A DNA stretch of 64,000 nt from Monodelphis domestica (GCF_027887165.1 NC_077228.1:109911043-109975042), one strand, 5' to 3'; positions 45,681 to 57,359 are shown, numbered from the stretch's first letter. Numbers and translations: made by a program. Notes: generated by a model not told the origin, from the letters alone.

Positions 45681-45736
45681 CTAAAGGTATCAGGCCTTCA
45701 TTTTCTTTTCTCACTCAAAGACAGTCTCCCTTCCTT
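45681..45736 (-). other. Candidate non-coding exon
   Basis: 56 nt flanked by acceptor cagcctcctctctacag and consensus donor TTTAG|GTAAGTG. It contains several stops in all frames, so if used it is untranslated. Isolated consensus sites occur by chance in 64 kb, so support is weak. Confidence 0.2.
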
Positions 45737-45924
45737 CTGTAGAGAGGAGGCTGTGAGTTAGCTGGAGTTAGTTCTTGTGAGAGGCCGGGAAGATAAATGG
45801 ATTTTGGTACTGTGGAATCTTATTATTATAATATTGATGCATTATTCACATAACTTGACCCTCTTTCACTTCCCATTTTGAAGGGATTGAAACTAGAAGG
45901 GACCTCAGAGGGCGTCTAACCAGA

Positions 45925-46155
45925 GGGGGTCATCCTGGAGTCAGAAGGACTCATCTTCTTGAGTTCAAATCTGGCCTCAGAAACTTACCAGCTCTGTGAC
46001 CCTCAGCAGGGCACTTCATCCTGTTTGCCTCCGTTTCCCCATCCGTAAAATGAACTGGAGAAGGAAATGGTAGACTGCTCCAGTATCTCTGCCAAGAAAA
46101 TCCCTGATGGGGTCACCAAGAGTCAGACATTGCTGGAATGACAGAATAATAACAT
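45925..46155 (+). repeat. SINE-2 (MAR1-like)
   Basis: Head lost; body gaaggactcatcttcttgag, then ctgccaagaaaatccctgat. Confidence 0.8.
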
Positions 46156-46508
46156 TTAAACCAAGTCCTATCTGACTGCAAAGCCAACGTTCCTTCAGCT
46201 ATCAAACGTTGGTCCTGGGGGAACATTCCTGCTGCCCTACACTATCGGTCAACATTCAGTGCCTACCCCATACTCAGCATGTGCTTGGCTCTATCACTGG
46301 GGAGATGTGTCAGGTTTGCCTAGCCAGCGTCCTTTGGAGAAGCTCAGGAGGAACCAAGAGGGACGACCAGACAGTCTTGTGCCTATCAGACTAAGCAAAC
46401 TGCCCTGCTATTGGGGCCATTGTGAGGAGCTAGCAAGGGCAGAACTTCAAGGGTTTGGTGAGAGCTTCTATACTGACATATGAGAGTGAGCAGGGAGAGG
46501 AGGAGGGA

Positions 46509-46612
46509 GAGGTCCAGGCAGACCCTCTAAGCCTCAGTTTCCTCATTTGATACAATGAAGATAACACTTGCATTCTTATTGGGCTTTTGTATGGAAAATC
46601 ATTTGTAAACCA
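46509..46612 (+). repeat. Local 104-bp duplication, copy 1
   Basis: Matches 47529-47632 with one mismatch (t at 46551, c at 47571). Part of the unit is MIR-like. Confidence 0.9.
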
Positions 46613-46789
46613 GACAGACCTCAGATCAGCTGCTGGAATGTCTCCTTTCTTCTATTCTTCTTAGGAGAAGCTGTAGACCAGTGCCATCTGCATCAGAGAT
46701 GCAGGGATCAGCCGGAGTTCCCTGCCAGCACACCATTTGTCAGTCCCACTGTGTGATCAATCAGAACCCATTTCCCCCCTATTATCCAT

Positions 46790-47255
46790 TTTTAAAAACC
46801 CTGACCTTCTGCCTTTGAATCAGTACTATGTATGTAGTGGTCCTAAGGCAGAAGAGTGGTAAGGGCTAGACAATGGGGATTAGGTGACTTGCCCAGGGTC
46901 TATCATTTCCTTCTCCAGTTCATTTTACAGATGTGGAAATGGAGGCAAACACAAAGAGTCTGAGGCCAGATTGGAACCCAGGACCTCTCATTTCTAGGCT
47001 TGGTTCTTATTCCACTGAGCAACTAGCTGCCCCCCACATATTATTACTTTTTGTAATAAAGTAATCTTTTAAAACCAAAATTCTAAATCTTATACCCATA
47101 TAACCAAGTGATAAATCATGTTTTCTTCTGGATTTCTAGTCCCACAATTCTTTCTCTAGAGGTGGATAGCCTTCTTTCTCCTAAGTCCCTTGGGATGGTC
47201 CTGGATCATTGCATTGCTATTAGCAGCAAAGTCAATTACATTTGATCGTCCTGGG
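46790..47255 (-). repeat. SINE-1 (with SINE-2-like replacement in its body) and L1 3' fragment
   Basis: 46790-47035: SINE-1 ends flank a segment ccttctccagttcattttac typical of SINE-2, suggesting nesting or conversion. 47040-47255: L1 3' sequence. Confidence 0.6.
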
Positions 47256-47294
47256 GGACATTTGCCACAAGTAGACTATATAAAAGCATAGATA

Positions 47295-47445
47295 TGACCT
47301 GGGTTCAAATCTGGCCTCAGACACTTTTCTAGCTGTGTGACCATGGGCAAGTCACTTAACAAACCTCATTTGCCTCGTCCTCGTATGAGAGGCTTTACTA
47401 AAGTAAGGATTACTAAAGTAAGGAGAGAAAGTAAGGATTAAAAAA
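47295..47445 (+). repeat. SINE-1
   Basis: gttcaaatctggcctcagac, then ctgtgtgaccatgggcaagt. Confidence 0.75.
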
Positions 47446-47528
47446 ATTATAGGGATGAATCTAAAACCAAAAATTTGGGGTAAAAGCAGTGGTGGAGTAG
47501 AATTCTAATAATTTTCTATGTTGTCGCT

Positions 47529-47632
47529 GAGGTCCAGGCAGACCCTCTAAGCCTCAGTTTCCTCATTTGACACAATGAAGATAACACTTGCATTCTTATT
47601 GGGCTTTTGTATGGAAAATCATTTGTAAACCA
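47529..47632 (+). repeat. Local 104-bp duplication, copy 2
   Basis: Offset 1020 bp from copy 1, same orientation. No target duplication at either copy. Confidence 0.9.
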
Positions 47633-48239
47633 TGACATATTATAAAAGCAGGGGTTGTTTACTGCTACAATATTTCACATTTGTGTTGATCTTCATAGTA
47701 TACAAAGGGTCTTCATGTTGTATCTCTTTTGACTTAGAGGAGGGATGGGTAGGCAGAGCGACTCCAGCATATTGAGAAAGCAGCCGAAGTAGACTCTCAA
47801 ATAAACAACTAAAGATTATTTATGTTGTGTGACAAAGGCTTCTGTGGTCAGAGATTCAAGGCTCCCCCAAGGACCCCTCCTCAGGGGGCTGCTGCCTGGG
47901 ACAGGACTTTGGGCAGGGGGTAAAGGGGATTGGGGTAGGGAATGAATTTGAGAAAAGCTTGAAGCTAAAAATGAAGCAATTCAGTGTCTGTCAAGTGTCT
48001 GACTAGGAAAGGCTCACCTTGGGGGGCTGAGGTGGACAGGGATGGGGAGGGGGACTCATGCCATCTGGTAGCTCCCTATTTTAATTAATTATACTTGCTA
48101 ACTAGGTGCTAAGCTCAGTTATTTCTAGCTGTTAAAGGATCACAAATGCTGCCAGCATCTTCTACACTTTGGTACTCTGGCTCAAGGCTCCAGCTGCCCT
48201 GACCTAGTTTTGGCTCTGTGGTCCTTGCTCTTATAAAAA

Positions 48240-48432
48240 ATTTTTTAAATCTTACCTATTGCCTTAGATACTAAGAACCAGTTCCAAGGCAGAAGAGTGG
48301 TAAGGGCTAGGCAATGGGTATTAAGTGACTTGTCTAGAGTCTCACATCTAGGAAATGTCTGAAGCCAGATCAAAACCAGGACCTCCCATCCCCAGGCCTG
48401 TCTGGCTATCCACTGAGCCTCATAGCTGCCCA
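48240..48432 (-). repeat. SINE-1
   Basis: Antisense: cttacctattgccttagata to ctgagcctcatagctgccc. Confidence 0.8.
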
Positions 48433-48478
48433 TGGACCTTGCTCTTAAGGAGTTCACATGCTATTGTTATTGTATTCA

Positions 48479-48780
48479 TTTCTCACCCAGCTACTTTCCT
48501 GGACCTCATGATATCCAGAAACTCATCATTCTGCAAGATGAAACCAGCTCTGAAAACCACACCTCCTTAACATCCCCTGGCCCTTTGGGTGTCCTCACTC
48601 CCTCTGACTGGAGAAGGTGAAGGGTGGGCATTGGTAAGCTCAGTTTGGATTCTCCACCATTTAAGAGGGGCTCTCAGGGAATTCATCTCATTTCCCATTT
48701 GGCTGCTTTCCTGGCTTCCTGATTTCCAGAAACTCATCATTCTGCAACATGAAATCCATTCTGAAATTCACTTTCTCAGA
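48479..48780 (+). repeat. Diverged direct repeat, two units about 210 bp apart
   Basis: Both units carry ccagaaactcatcattctgc and gctctgaaa/cattctgaaa in the same order (48479-48570 and 48690-48780). Confidence 0.6.
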
Positions 48781-48849
48781 TCATTTTCCACCTCAGCTGC
48801 AGGACTTCATTATGGCTCCTGAGCTGCTAACTTCCCCCCTTCAGCTTCC

Positions 48850-48955
48850 TCTGTTCGATTGTGAGCTCCTTGATACCTGGGAGGTACTGCTTTCTGCCTT
48901 TCTTTGTATCTCCAGCACCGAGTGCCTGGCACATAGTAGATGCTTTATGTTTACG
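48850..48955 (+). repeat. L2 3' end
   Basis: ttgtgagctccttgatacct, then gagtgcctggcacatagtag. Confidence 0.7.
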
Positions 48956-49259
48956 GACTCTGGATCTATTGGATGGAGAGGGAGGCTGGGGGTGTGTGGA
49001 GAGAGAGAGAGACCATATATAAACAGCCTTAGAAGTCTCCGTGTTCCCAATCCTGGTGATGCTGCACCGGCCCAGGCATTTAGATGGGCTTTTACTAGTT
49101 TCCCCAATAGGCTTCCATCTTTGAGAAAAGTGTCAAATAGTATGGGTTCTCCCCAGGCCAGGCCTGACTGTCTGCCCTGGGTTCAGTGGCTATCAGTCCT
49201 ACTTCATGGTAGAAGAAAGAGAATGAGAGACCAAGAGCTGCTGAGGCTCTGAAAAGGCC

Positions 49260-50400
49260 TTCATAGAATAAGGGGCAGCAGGTGGGAAGAGGGCAGGATT
49301 CTATTCAAACCAGGCTCTTTAAATGCCAGTTAATAAGTTAATACCACTGTCCCCAGAGTCAGCAACTCCTTCCATCCTTCTTAATTAAAAAGAACTCCAT
49401 GTCACCATGGAATTGAAAGAGGGCTGTGAATGATTTACCAACCAGGCGGGCTCCCCCTACCCAGGGGAACATGGAGAGGAGATTTATCAGCAGACACGGC
49501 ATTCTGCCTGTCACTAATGAGGGCCAGGGTAGCAATGTGGCAGCCCTGGAAGCAGCCACCTCTGCAGTCTCGCCTGGTGGGAGAGACAAAGCAGGGGCAG
49601 CTGGCAGTGAAGGACAGGAAAGCAGAATTTGAGCTACAAGGGTCACTTAGAAACAAAAGACTCTCGCGTGCCCCTGCCTCTTCCCCCTTTCCTTTCTATC
49701 TACCCTAGGAGAGAGAAGAAAGCATGAGGCTTCTGTTCTCTATTTCTATCAGAGGTATGCACTCAAAACTACTTCTTCCAGAAAAGAGAGGACTTTGCAT
49801 GTGTGGGCATTCCTGCAGGGAGGAGGACTGGGAAATTCTAGATCTGGAAGGGACCTCAAAGAATACCTCATTTGGTTTCATTTTGCAGAAGAGAAAAATA
49901 CAGGGCCATGCGGATGTAACTTGACCAATGTCCACTTCCTTTCCATAGCTTCCTCACCTTAGCCATCACAACCCTATTCTTTCCTCCCAGAAACCTCCCA
50001 CTTAATAGACCACAGCTCTTCATGGAGCTAAGGATGATCCCTTCCACAAACCAGCAGTAAGGGAATGGATGGGGATGTATGGCTTGGGCTCTTGTAAAGG
50101 AATGACTCTTCCTCCTCCTTACCTAACCCAGCTTTCATTCCATCTTGAGGCCCCAGGGACAGACCTCCAGACTGAAACAGGTGAGATGGCAGGTACAGAA
50201 AGAGTCCTCCCCTTTGCTTGTCAGGCCCAGCTTTTTTGCTCCTCTCTTCTTCCCATCCATGCATGATTCCAGTGACCAGTTCTGAGAGCAGGCCTCCTTC
50301 TCTCTCCTGACAACACTCTTTACCTTCAAGAGCCCACAGTTCCCTCTGAGCCACAAAGGGAGCCTGTCCAGCTCAATCTCCCAGCAGAAAAAGGCTCAAA
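49260..50400. other. Single-copy stretch downstream of a candidate promoter
   Basis: No repeat family recognised apart from a weak MIR-like piece at 49820-49920. Overlapping short open frames on both strands look like chance in GC-richer sequence. Confidence 0.4.
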
Positions 50401-50405
50401 CTTAC

Positions 50406-50560
50406 CAAGACCCTCAGAGACATGATGTTTTCCAGGAAGCTTCTTTTCTAGCTCTCGCCCTTTTCTTCTAGTGTTTCATCACACACACAAACACACATAT
50501 GCACATATAAGCCCTACTTCTCCCCAGAGGTTCAGCAAAAATAACCAGGAGGAGACAGGC
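50406..50560 (-). other. Candidate first exon of a TATA-driven transcript
   Basis: The region ends GGTCTTG with a consensus donor GTAAGT at 50405-50400. A TATAAATT box lies at 50592-50585, so a start would fall near 50560. It contains one ATG close to the donor (ATG TCT CTG AGG GTC TTG). Could be an alternative KLHDC8A first exon. Confidence 0.3.
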
Positions 50561-50584
50561 TGAGGCAGTGGGATTGGGGGCTGG

Positions 50585-50603
50585 AATTTATACATCATCC
50601 AAT
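50585..50603 (-). promoter_or_regulatory. TATA box with adjacent ATTGG (CCAAT) element
   Basis: Minus-strand TATAAATT at 50592-50585 with ATTGG at 50603-50599, directly upstream of the candidate exon. The spacing between the two is closer than usual. Confidence 0.3.
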
Positions 50604-50959
50604 CCCCACTTTAATCTCTGCCTCCCCCTGGGAGAGTAGAGACAATCAGCTTTGGCTGGGTCTCAGGCTGATATGACCTGTATTCTTTGCTGCCGTGCCC
50701 AGAAAAAGGTGGGGGTTCTGGGTGTATACAACAAGCCCGTGTATATCTGCATATAGGGCCCAGACCAAAGAAACCCTAGGAAACATTTGATGACACCGTG
50801 TTAATAGCATAGGCAAAATAGCACATTAGGGAATTCTCTGAATTTAGTGGAAAGTCAACAAGATTTTGGAATGATCATGGAGAAAGGAAAAAGGCAGTTT
50901 AGAAAACTTGCTGCTTGCTAGGCCTAAAATCTCAAAAGGAGATAGTTTTTTTTCCTGGT

Positions 50960-51200
50960 CCATCTTATTCCTTTTTAAAAAATTATTATTTATTAATCAT
51001 TCATTAAACATTTTTTAAGTTCTGAATTTTCTCCCTCCCACCCATTGTGAGGTCAAGAATTATGATATCAGTTATACACGTGAAAGCAAGTAAAAGCATG
51101 CAAAACGTGTTTCCATATTGCAAAAAAAACCCAAACCAAAACAAAATTTAAAAAAAGCAAGAAAAATAAAGTGAAAAAATTCCCTCTTCTCTCAAAAACC
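50960..51200 (-). repeat. L1 3'-end fragment
   Basis: cattttttaagttctgaatt, tccctcccacccattgtgag and a string of A-rich repeats. Confidence 0.5.
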
Positions 51201-52690
51201 TGAGGAAGGGAAAGACTGACCAGACTTTGGGTGCATCTTGGAGGCTCCAGCTATCTGGTCCTGCAGGGACTCTCCCTGAGGGCAACCATGCAGGTGCCCC
51301 CTTTGCCTTTACACTTTTCCATTCAAGCAGGAAACAAGCTACAGTGGCTTAAGTCTCTGACCACTCCAGTCTGGCAGCAGGGGAATTGGCCTGCTTGATT
51401 TGCCCCCAGGAAACATCAGTCTTTCCCTTACACATCACTAGGCAAGAAATAAAAGTTCTGTTTCTTATTCCCTCCACAGCCACTGGCTCCAACTTAGGTA
51501 ACCACCACTGTATCTTGGGGCTTTCTTTGTCTTCCAGCTATTGCTCAGAACATGTCTGGAAATGACACTTGCCAGCTTCAAGTGACATTTTTCCTCCCTT
51601 CTGTACTCAGTGCACCTACTAAAATTAGCTCTTATTTTCACCTCCCCATAATTTTACCTATTTAGCAGAACTTCTCCAAATCAGAGGGTGAATGCTGCCC
51701 ATGTTTGTTCCTCTCCTCTCCCATTTCAGATTCCAAGTCACTTTTAAGGCTAGAAGAGCTACCCTCTACAATATTATACAGGTTTGGTTTAATCAGAAGG
51801 GCAGTTGGGAGAAACAAGCTATTATCTGAAGGGCTCAAGGAAGCCAGGAGTGCTGCCATCTTGGTATAGTAGAGAAAGCATTCAATTTATTTGTAGTCAA
51901 AAGATGGTTTCAAATCATGATTTTGCCATTTATTGTGATCTTGTGACGAATAATTTCACTTTTCTGGGATTAATTTTTTTTTCATTTATAAAATGAAGGG
52001 CTTGGCTTAGATGAGCTCTAATGTCCTTTCCAGAACCAAATTCTATAATACTTTGAGTCAACAAGCATTTATTAAGCACTTACTATGTATCAAGTCTCTG
52101 AAATCCTAAACAAATGATAACTAGGTAGATGACCTCTATTTGAGCAGCCAGGGAAATGAAGGCTCAGATTATAGTATATGTCAGAGATCCAGTTACTTGG
52201 GACTCAAAACTAGTTTGACAAAAGTCCTGAAAGACTCCAATCAAAACCTTCCTTCTGCTTAAACCTAGGTTACCCAGGTGAGAATGTGTACTGAGAAGGG
52301 GAGCACATGAATGAGGACAACTTGACAGCAATGCAAATTTCTTCCTTCCCTCTCCACAACCCCCTTCTTCATCCCTTGCCATCTATTTTCTATTAGCTTT
52401 CCTTTGGGAAGACTCAATTTGCATTTAAATAGAAAATCTTCAGAATGGCTCCAATATAATGTTAAGGTGTTAATTACAAATTCATTCCTCTTTAAAAATT
52501 AAGACCCTTCAGTTCATCTTGGTGGTAAGGGATAGGCAGTAGCAATGCTTAGTATTTATAAGTTATTATTATTTAACATGGTTTACTGCAGGTCCTTACT
52601 GCAGAGGGCAGAAGACAGGTGTTTTGAGGAGGCCGAAAAGTATAAGAGTAGGTGTCGTCTGATTAGGGAGACCCAGGCATTGGCTGTACA
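51201..52690. other. Mostly single-copy upstream sequence
   Basis: MIR-like piece at about 51865-52115. No exon signals strong enough to report. Confidence 0.4.
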
Positions 52691-52694
52691 CTTC

Positions 52695-52856
52695 CAGAGA
52701 TAAAGGGATGTCTAGAGACCTGACTAATATTCCTAGCTTGTGTGACCCTGGGCAATTCACTTAACCCCAATTGTCTAGCCCTCATTGCCCTTCTGTCTTG
52801 GAATCTATATTTAGTATTAAATCTATGGGAGAAGGTAAGAGGTTTTTTTTTTTTTT
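52695..52856 (+). repeat. SINE-1
   Basis: 5' part eroded; gtgtgaccctgggcaattca to gggagaaggtaagaggttt. Confidence 0.7.
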
Positions 52857-52929
52857 AATGTTATGTTAGGCGGAGAGTATAAAAGAAGGGATAGGATCAC
52901 TGACTGGGGATGGATGGAATAATAACAGA

Positions 52930-54060
52930 TGATGAAGGGGAAGCAAAGCTGCTGAACTCATATTTGTTTTCTCTGAGGAGGAGAATGATCCTGGGACTGG
53001 AAAAGACAGAACTAAAATACTAATTGGGAGTTGATACTCAATATCATGAAAGAAATGAGCTTGCCCTTTAAGAATTCAAGTGAACTAGCTCCGATGAACT
53101 ATGTCCTAGAATACTGAAAGATTTGGCAGATGGGACTCCTAAGCCACAAAGATTTCTGAGTGATCTTTAAAAGAACATGGGAAGAAGATATGTCAGTGCT
53201 GCAAGACTGGAGAAGGGCAGATATTGTTCAGATTTTTTTTTTTTAAAAGGAAAGGGAAAAAAAGGAAGACAGTCTGCAGATTGTAGGGTGGTAAACTTCC
53301 TCTCAGTTCTTGGCAAAAGATTAGGACATTGTTAGGGAAATGGCCAATAAACATGGAGAAAAAGAAATGGAGGTTACAAGGAGCAGGGCTCCATGAAGAC
53401 CATATTGTGCTTAGCTAATGTCTTTTTTTGATAGTTACCAAACAGTAGGTCAGAGAGATAAACATCACTTACTTAGATTTTAGCAAAGTATTTGATAATG
53501 CTATTTATGCTCATGTGGAAAATACAGAGAGATGTGGGCTAGATGATAGTAGAATTTAGACGTACTCAGAAAAGGTTGAACAGCCAGATCCAAAGAATAG
53601 ATCATTCTTCCATCTCAACTTGTAGAATACCCCAGGGATCTATCTGTGCTTGGCCCTGAGCTGTTTAGAATTTTTATTGATTACTTGGCTAAAGGCATAA
53701 GTGGCATGCCTATCTGATTTGCAAATGACACTAAACTGAGATAACAGAGTTAGGATCTAAAAATATTTTGATAGGCTAGGAAATATTGAGGCAAACCTAA
53801 TAAAATAAAATTTAATAGGGGCAAATATAAAATCTTTGTGGATTAAAAAATCCATCTTCTCAAATATAAGGCCAAAGAAGCAGCTGGAACAGTTAAAAAA
53901 AATCTCAGGGTTTTAGAGGATCCAAAACTGTGTGAGTGAGAGATGTCACATTGCAGTCAATAGTCTGGCTGTATGTCAGGCTGTACAGAATAAGGAGATA
54001 ATAGTCCCATTATATTCTGCATGATCAAGTCACAATTAGTTACTTTATACTGTGTTGTAT
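52930..54060 (+). repeat. L3/CR1-like LINE, reverse transcriptase remnant
   Basis: The translation has recognisable RT remnants in order: dfskvfdnai, tp(q)gs-like box, then iDYLAKGISG and faNDTkL, but with several stops and frameshifts. Ends where SINE-1 begins. Confidence 0.7.
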
Positions 54061-54067
54061 TCCATTT

Positions 54068-54275
54068 TAGGGGAAGCAGGTGGGTGGCTCAGTGGATTGA
54101 GTGTCAGGCAAGAGACAAGAGGTCCTGGTTTAAAATCCAGCTTCAGACACTTCCTAGCTATGTCACCCTGGGCAAGTCACTTAACCCCCATTGCCTAGTC
54201 CTTACCACTCTTTTGCCTTGGAATCAATACATAATACTGGTTCCAAGGCAGAAGGTAAGGGTTTTAAAAAAAAGA
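54068..54275 (+). repeat. SINE-1, full length
   Basis: ggtgggtggctcagtggatt to gcagaaggtaagggtttt; followed directly by a pyrimidine tract. Confidence 0.9.
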
Positions 54276-54289
54276 TTATATTTTAGAAC

Positions 54290-54540
<251 letters not shown>

Positions 54541-54990
54541 ACTATTCTTAGACAGAAGAGCAATTGGGGTTAACTGACTTGCCCAGCATCTAAAGTCAAA
54601 TTTGAACCCAGGTCCTCTGGATTCTGGGCCTGACACTTTTCCTGCCCCTAGGTACCACTTTTTAAACAAAGTTTTTTTTTTTTAAATTACATGTAGAATT
54701 TTTGACAACTGCTTTTTGACATTTTGCAATTCAAATTCTCCCCCCTCCATTTCCTAAGGGAGTAAATAGTCTGATCCAAGCACTATTTTTTTTAACCCTT
54801 ACCTTTTGCATTAGAATCAATACTGTGTATTGGTTCCAAGGTAGAAGAGAAATAAAGTCTAGGCAATGGGGGTTAAGTGACTTGCCCAGGGTCACACAGC
54901 TAGGAAATGTCTGAGATCAAATTTGAACCCAGGACTTCTTGTCTCTGGGCCTGCCTCTTAATCCACTGAGCCACCCAGCTGCCTCAGAAG
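54541..54990 (-). repeat. SINE-1 fragment, L1 3' end, SINE-1
   Basis: 54541-54655 SINE-1 (5' part). 54665-54790 L1 3' end. 54795-54988 full SINE-1. Confidence 0.7.
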
Positions 54991-55109
54991 CATCTCTTTC
55001 AACATAAATAAAGCCTTTCTTGATCCCAAATCCCAATATATTCCCTCTAACAGTACATTGTTACTACTTTCATTTATTCTTTTTTAGTTTTCTGTATATG
55101 TATATATGT

Positions 55110-55240
55110 ACTTATTAGAATGCAAGCTCTGTGAGTAGGGATTGCTTCATTCATTGAATTTGTATTTTCATTATCTAGAAATGTGCCCGACACACAGCTG
55201 TACTTAATGATTGCTCGATGATTGACTGACATTGATAAGC
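55110..55240 (+). repeat. L2 3' end
   Basis: gcaagctctgtgagtaggga to gatgattgactgacattg. Confidence 0.6.
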
Positions 55241-55604
55241 TTCAAGTATATTCCGAGGAGGGCAGCCGGAACAGGGAAGTAAGTTCATGTCCTTGTTCTA
55301 ATTGCTTGTTGATGGAATCTGTGCAAAGCACTGTGCTAGGTGCTGAAGAAAGTACAAAAAACAAGCATTAGGTAAGTAGAGCCCCTGCCTTCAAGGAGTT
55401 TACCCTATGGTGGGCATCTACCAATTTGCCCTTCAGGCTTGAGCTTGTCCTAGACCAGTGCTCTGAGAGAATGCCTGGTGGGGAAAAAAGAGGCTGTCCT
55501 CTCTGATTCCTAATTTCTCTTTGAATTTCCAGCCCAGTTTCTTCCTCAGTTAGGGCCAGAAGTTTTGAGGATGGGCCTGGAAACCAGAAGGTTATATATA
55601 TATG

Positions 55605-55890
55605 TATATAACCTTGCCTTCCATCTTAGAATCAATACTTAGAACCATAGGAAAATATTCTAAATTAATTAATTAAAATTTAAACATAATTAGTAGTTAG
55701 TATTGTTTAGCCAATAAAATACAGCAAGGATGCTTCAAGAGCATTCCAAGACAAGAGTGATAAGGGCTAGGCAATGGGGGTTAAGTGACTTGCCCAGGGT
55801 CACACAGCTGAGAAGTGTCTGAGATTAGATTTGAATCCAGGACCTCCTGTCTCTAAACCTGGCTCTGAGCCACTGAGCCACTCTGCCTCC
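55605..55890 (-). repeat. SINE-1 with an internal foreign insert
   Basis: SINE-1 antisense is interrupted between about 55640 and 55743 by AT-rich sequence not seen in other copies, then resumes (ttccaagacaagagtgataa). Confidence 0.7.
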
Positions 55891-56143
55891 AGATCTATAA
55901 TATTGACTGAATTAAAACCAAATGTATGGAAATCTTAAATCCAGAGGACAGGGATGGCAGAAACACAGATAGGCTATTACAGATGCACCTTCTACCTGTA
56001 TTTGGCTTGGCCTCAGGTCACCTTAGTTCTCTTCCTGACCATCAGTTCCCACATTAAAACTACCCCACCGTGTCCCCGGACAGGCAGGAGAAAGGAGACA
56101 CCCAGAGCACAGGCTGAGTAGATCACAGCAAAAGGAGACTTAC

Positions 56144-56181
56144 CTGTCCAGGGACGTCAATGGAAGGAATCAGGTGATCAT
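56144..56181 (-). other. Candidate exon end beside a CpG region (possible KLHDC8A first or second exon)
   Basis: A strong donor TGGACAG|GTAAGT lies at 56144-56138. The sequence before it is also preceded by a good acceptor (ttcccttctgtcttttgcag, ending 56182), giving a 38-nt internal exon. Alternatively it is the 3' end of a first exon starting in the CpG-rich region at 56.2-56.5 kb. The distance to the coding exons (18 kb) is plausible for this gene. Confidence 0.4.
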
Positions 56182-56208
56182 CTGCAAAAGACAGAAGGGA
56201 AGGGAGGA

Positions 56209-56520
56209 GGGATGGCGGGAGACGCCCAGGGAGAAAGGAGGGTCGCGTTCCCTTTAGTAGGCTACATCTCTGAAACAGGTTGCAATAAGAAGCGGGGTGA
56301 TCTGACTCGCTTCCTTCATGACAGAGGAGTCCAAATGCTGCGCCCCTCAGAACCCCGAGCCTCTGGTACTCGCGCCGTCCCCCACCCCCACCCCACTAAA
56401 GGGGGACCTCTGCTGCCGCGACGGAGCCCCGATGCCTAAGCCTGTCTCTAATTCAGCAGCAAGGGGCCCTCTCTGAGCAGAGACAGGGTGAGGGGGCGGA
56501 CATGCTCACAGATACACACG
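56209..56520 (-). promoter_or_regulatory. CpG-rich promoter-like region
   Basis: Contains many CpGs (ggcgggagacgcc, gggtcgcgttcc, gtactcgcgccgtcc, ctgccgcgacgg) in a window that is otherwise CpG-poor and repeat-rich, and holds no recognisable repeat. It sits immediately upstream, in minus sense, of a consensus donor at 56143. Candidate main promoter of KLHDC8A. Confidence 0.4.
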
Positions 56521-56827
56521 GAGGGAGACAATGACTGCCATGGAAACTAACCAACAATAAAGAATTAAGAAGCTGGACTCCCCAGCTAGATGGAAACAGA
56601 GGAGCCAGGAGAGAAAGGGGCAATTACTCGCGATACTGCCAGTCATGCAAAGGGCATCTCTAGCCAATAAATAGCCCTGTGTTTTTTTCTAGAGACTGTG
56701 TAAAAGGCAAATGAGTGGCTTTTCTCTTTCTTTTCTGGCAAATAGTCCTTGTTGGCTCTGGCTCTTTTGTTTACCAATATGTACAAGTTCTGAGGGGCTA
56801 AGAAACCTATTTTTAAAAGCTTCGAAC

Positions 56828-56950
56828 ATGATCTCAGATACTTCCTTGATGGGTGACCTTGGGCAAGTCACTTTACCTCCATTGCCTAGCCTGGACTGCT
56901 CTTTTGCCTTGGAACCAATATACAGTATTGATGGAAAGTAAGGGTTTGGG
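56828..56950 (+). repeat. SINE-1, 5' truncated
   Basis: gatctcagatacttccttga to gatggaaagtaagggttt, then a poly(G) run. Confidence 0.75.
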
Positions 56951-57106
56951 GGGGGGGGGAAGCTCAGCACATCCACTTGGTAAAGTTAGGTGCCTTTTAT
57001 AGCCTATTGAAAAAGGGATAACATTGGACATTCATTGCTATAGGGAACTCCTAGATGAGGAAACTCCCTTTACTAATCTGGGTTAGCACATTTTCTTTCT
57101 TTTTTT

Positions 57107-57300
57107 AAACCCTCACCTTCTGTCTTAGAATCAATCCTGTGTATTGGTTCTAAAGCAGAAGAGTGGTAAGGGCTAGGCAACAGGGGTCAAGTGACTTGTC
57201 CAGGGTCACTCAGCTAGGAAGTATCTGAGTCCACATTTGAACCCAGGATCTCCTGTCCCTAGGGCTAGTTCTCAATCTTCTGAGCCACCTTGTTGCCCCC
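57107..57300 (-). repeat. SINE-1
   Basis: Antisense: ccctcaccttctgtcttaga to gagccaccttgttgcccc. Confidence 0.85.
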
Positions 57301-57359
57301 ATTAGGACATTTTCTGCAAGTTATTGTCAGTGAGACTAGCCCAGGGCACTGAGAATTTA

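Noticed and set aside
48749-49252. 167-codon plus-strand open frame
   Set aside because: Runs across an L2 tail and unrelated sequence; no family signature.
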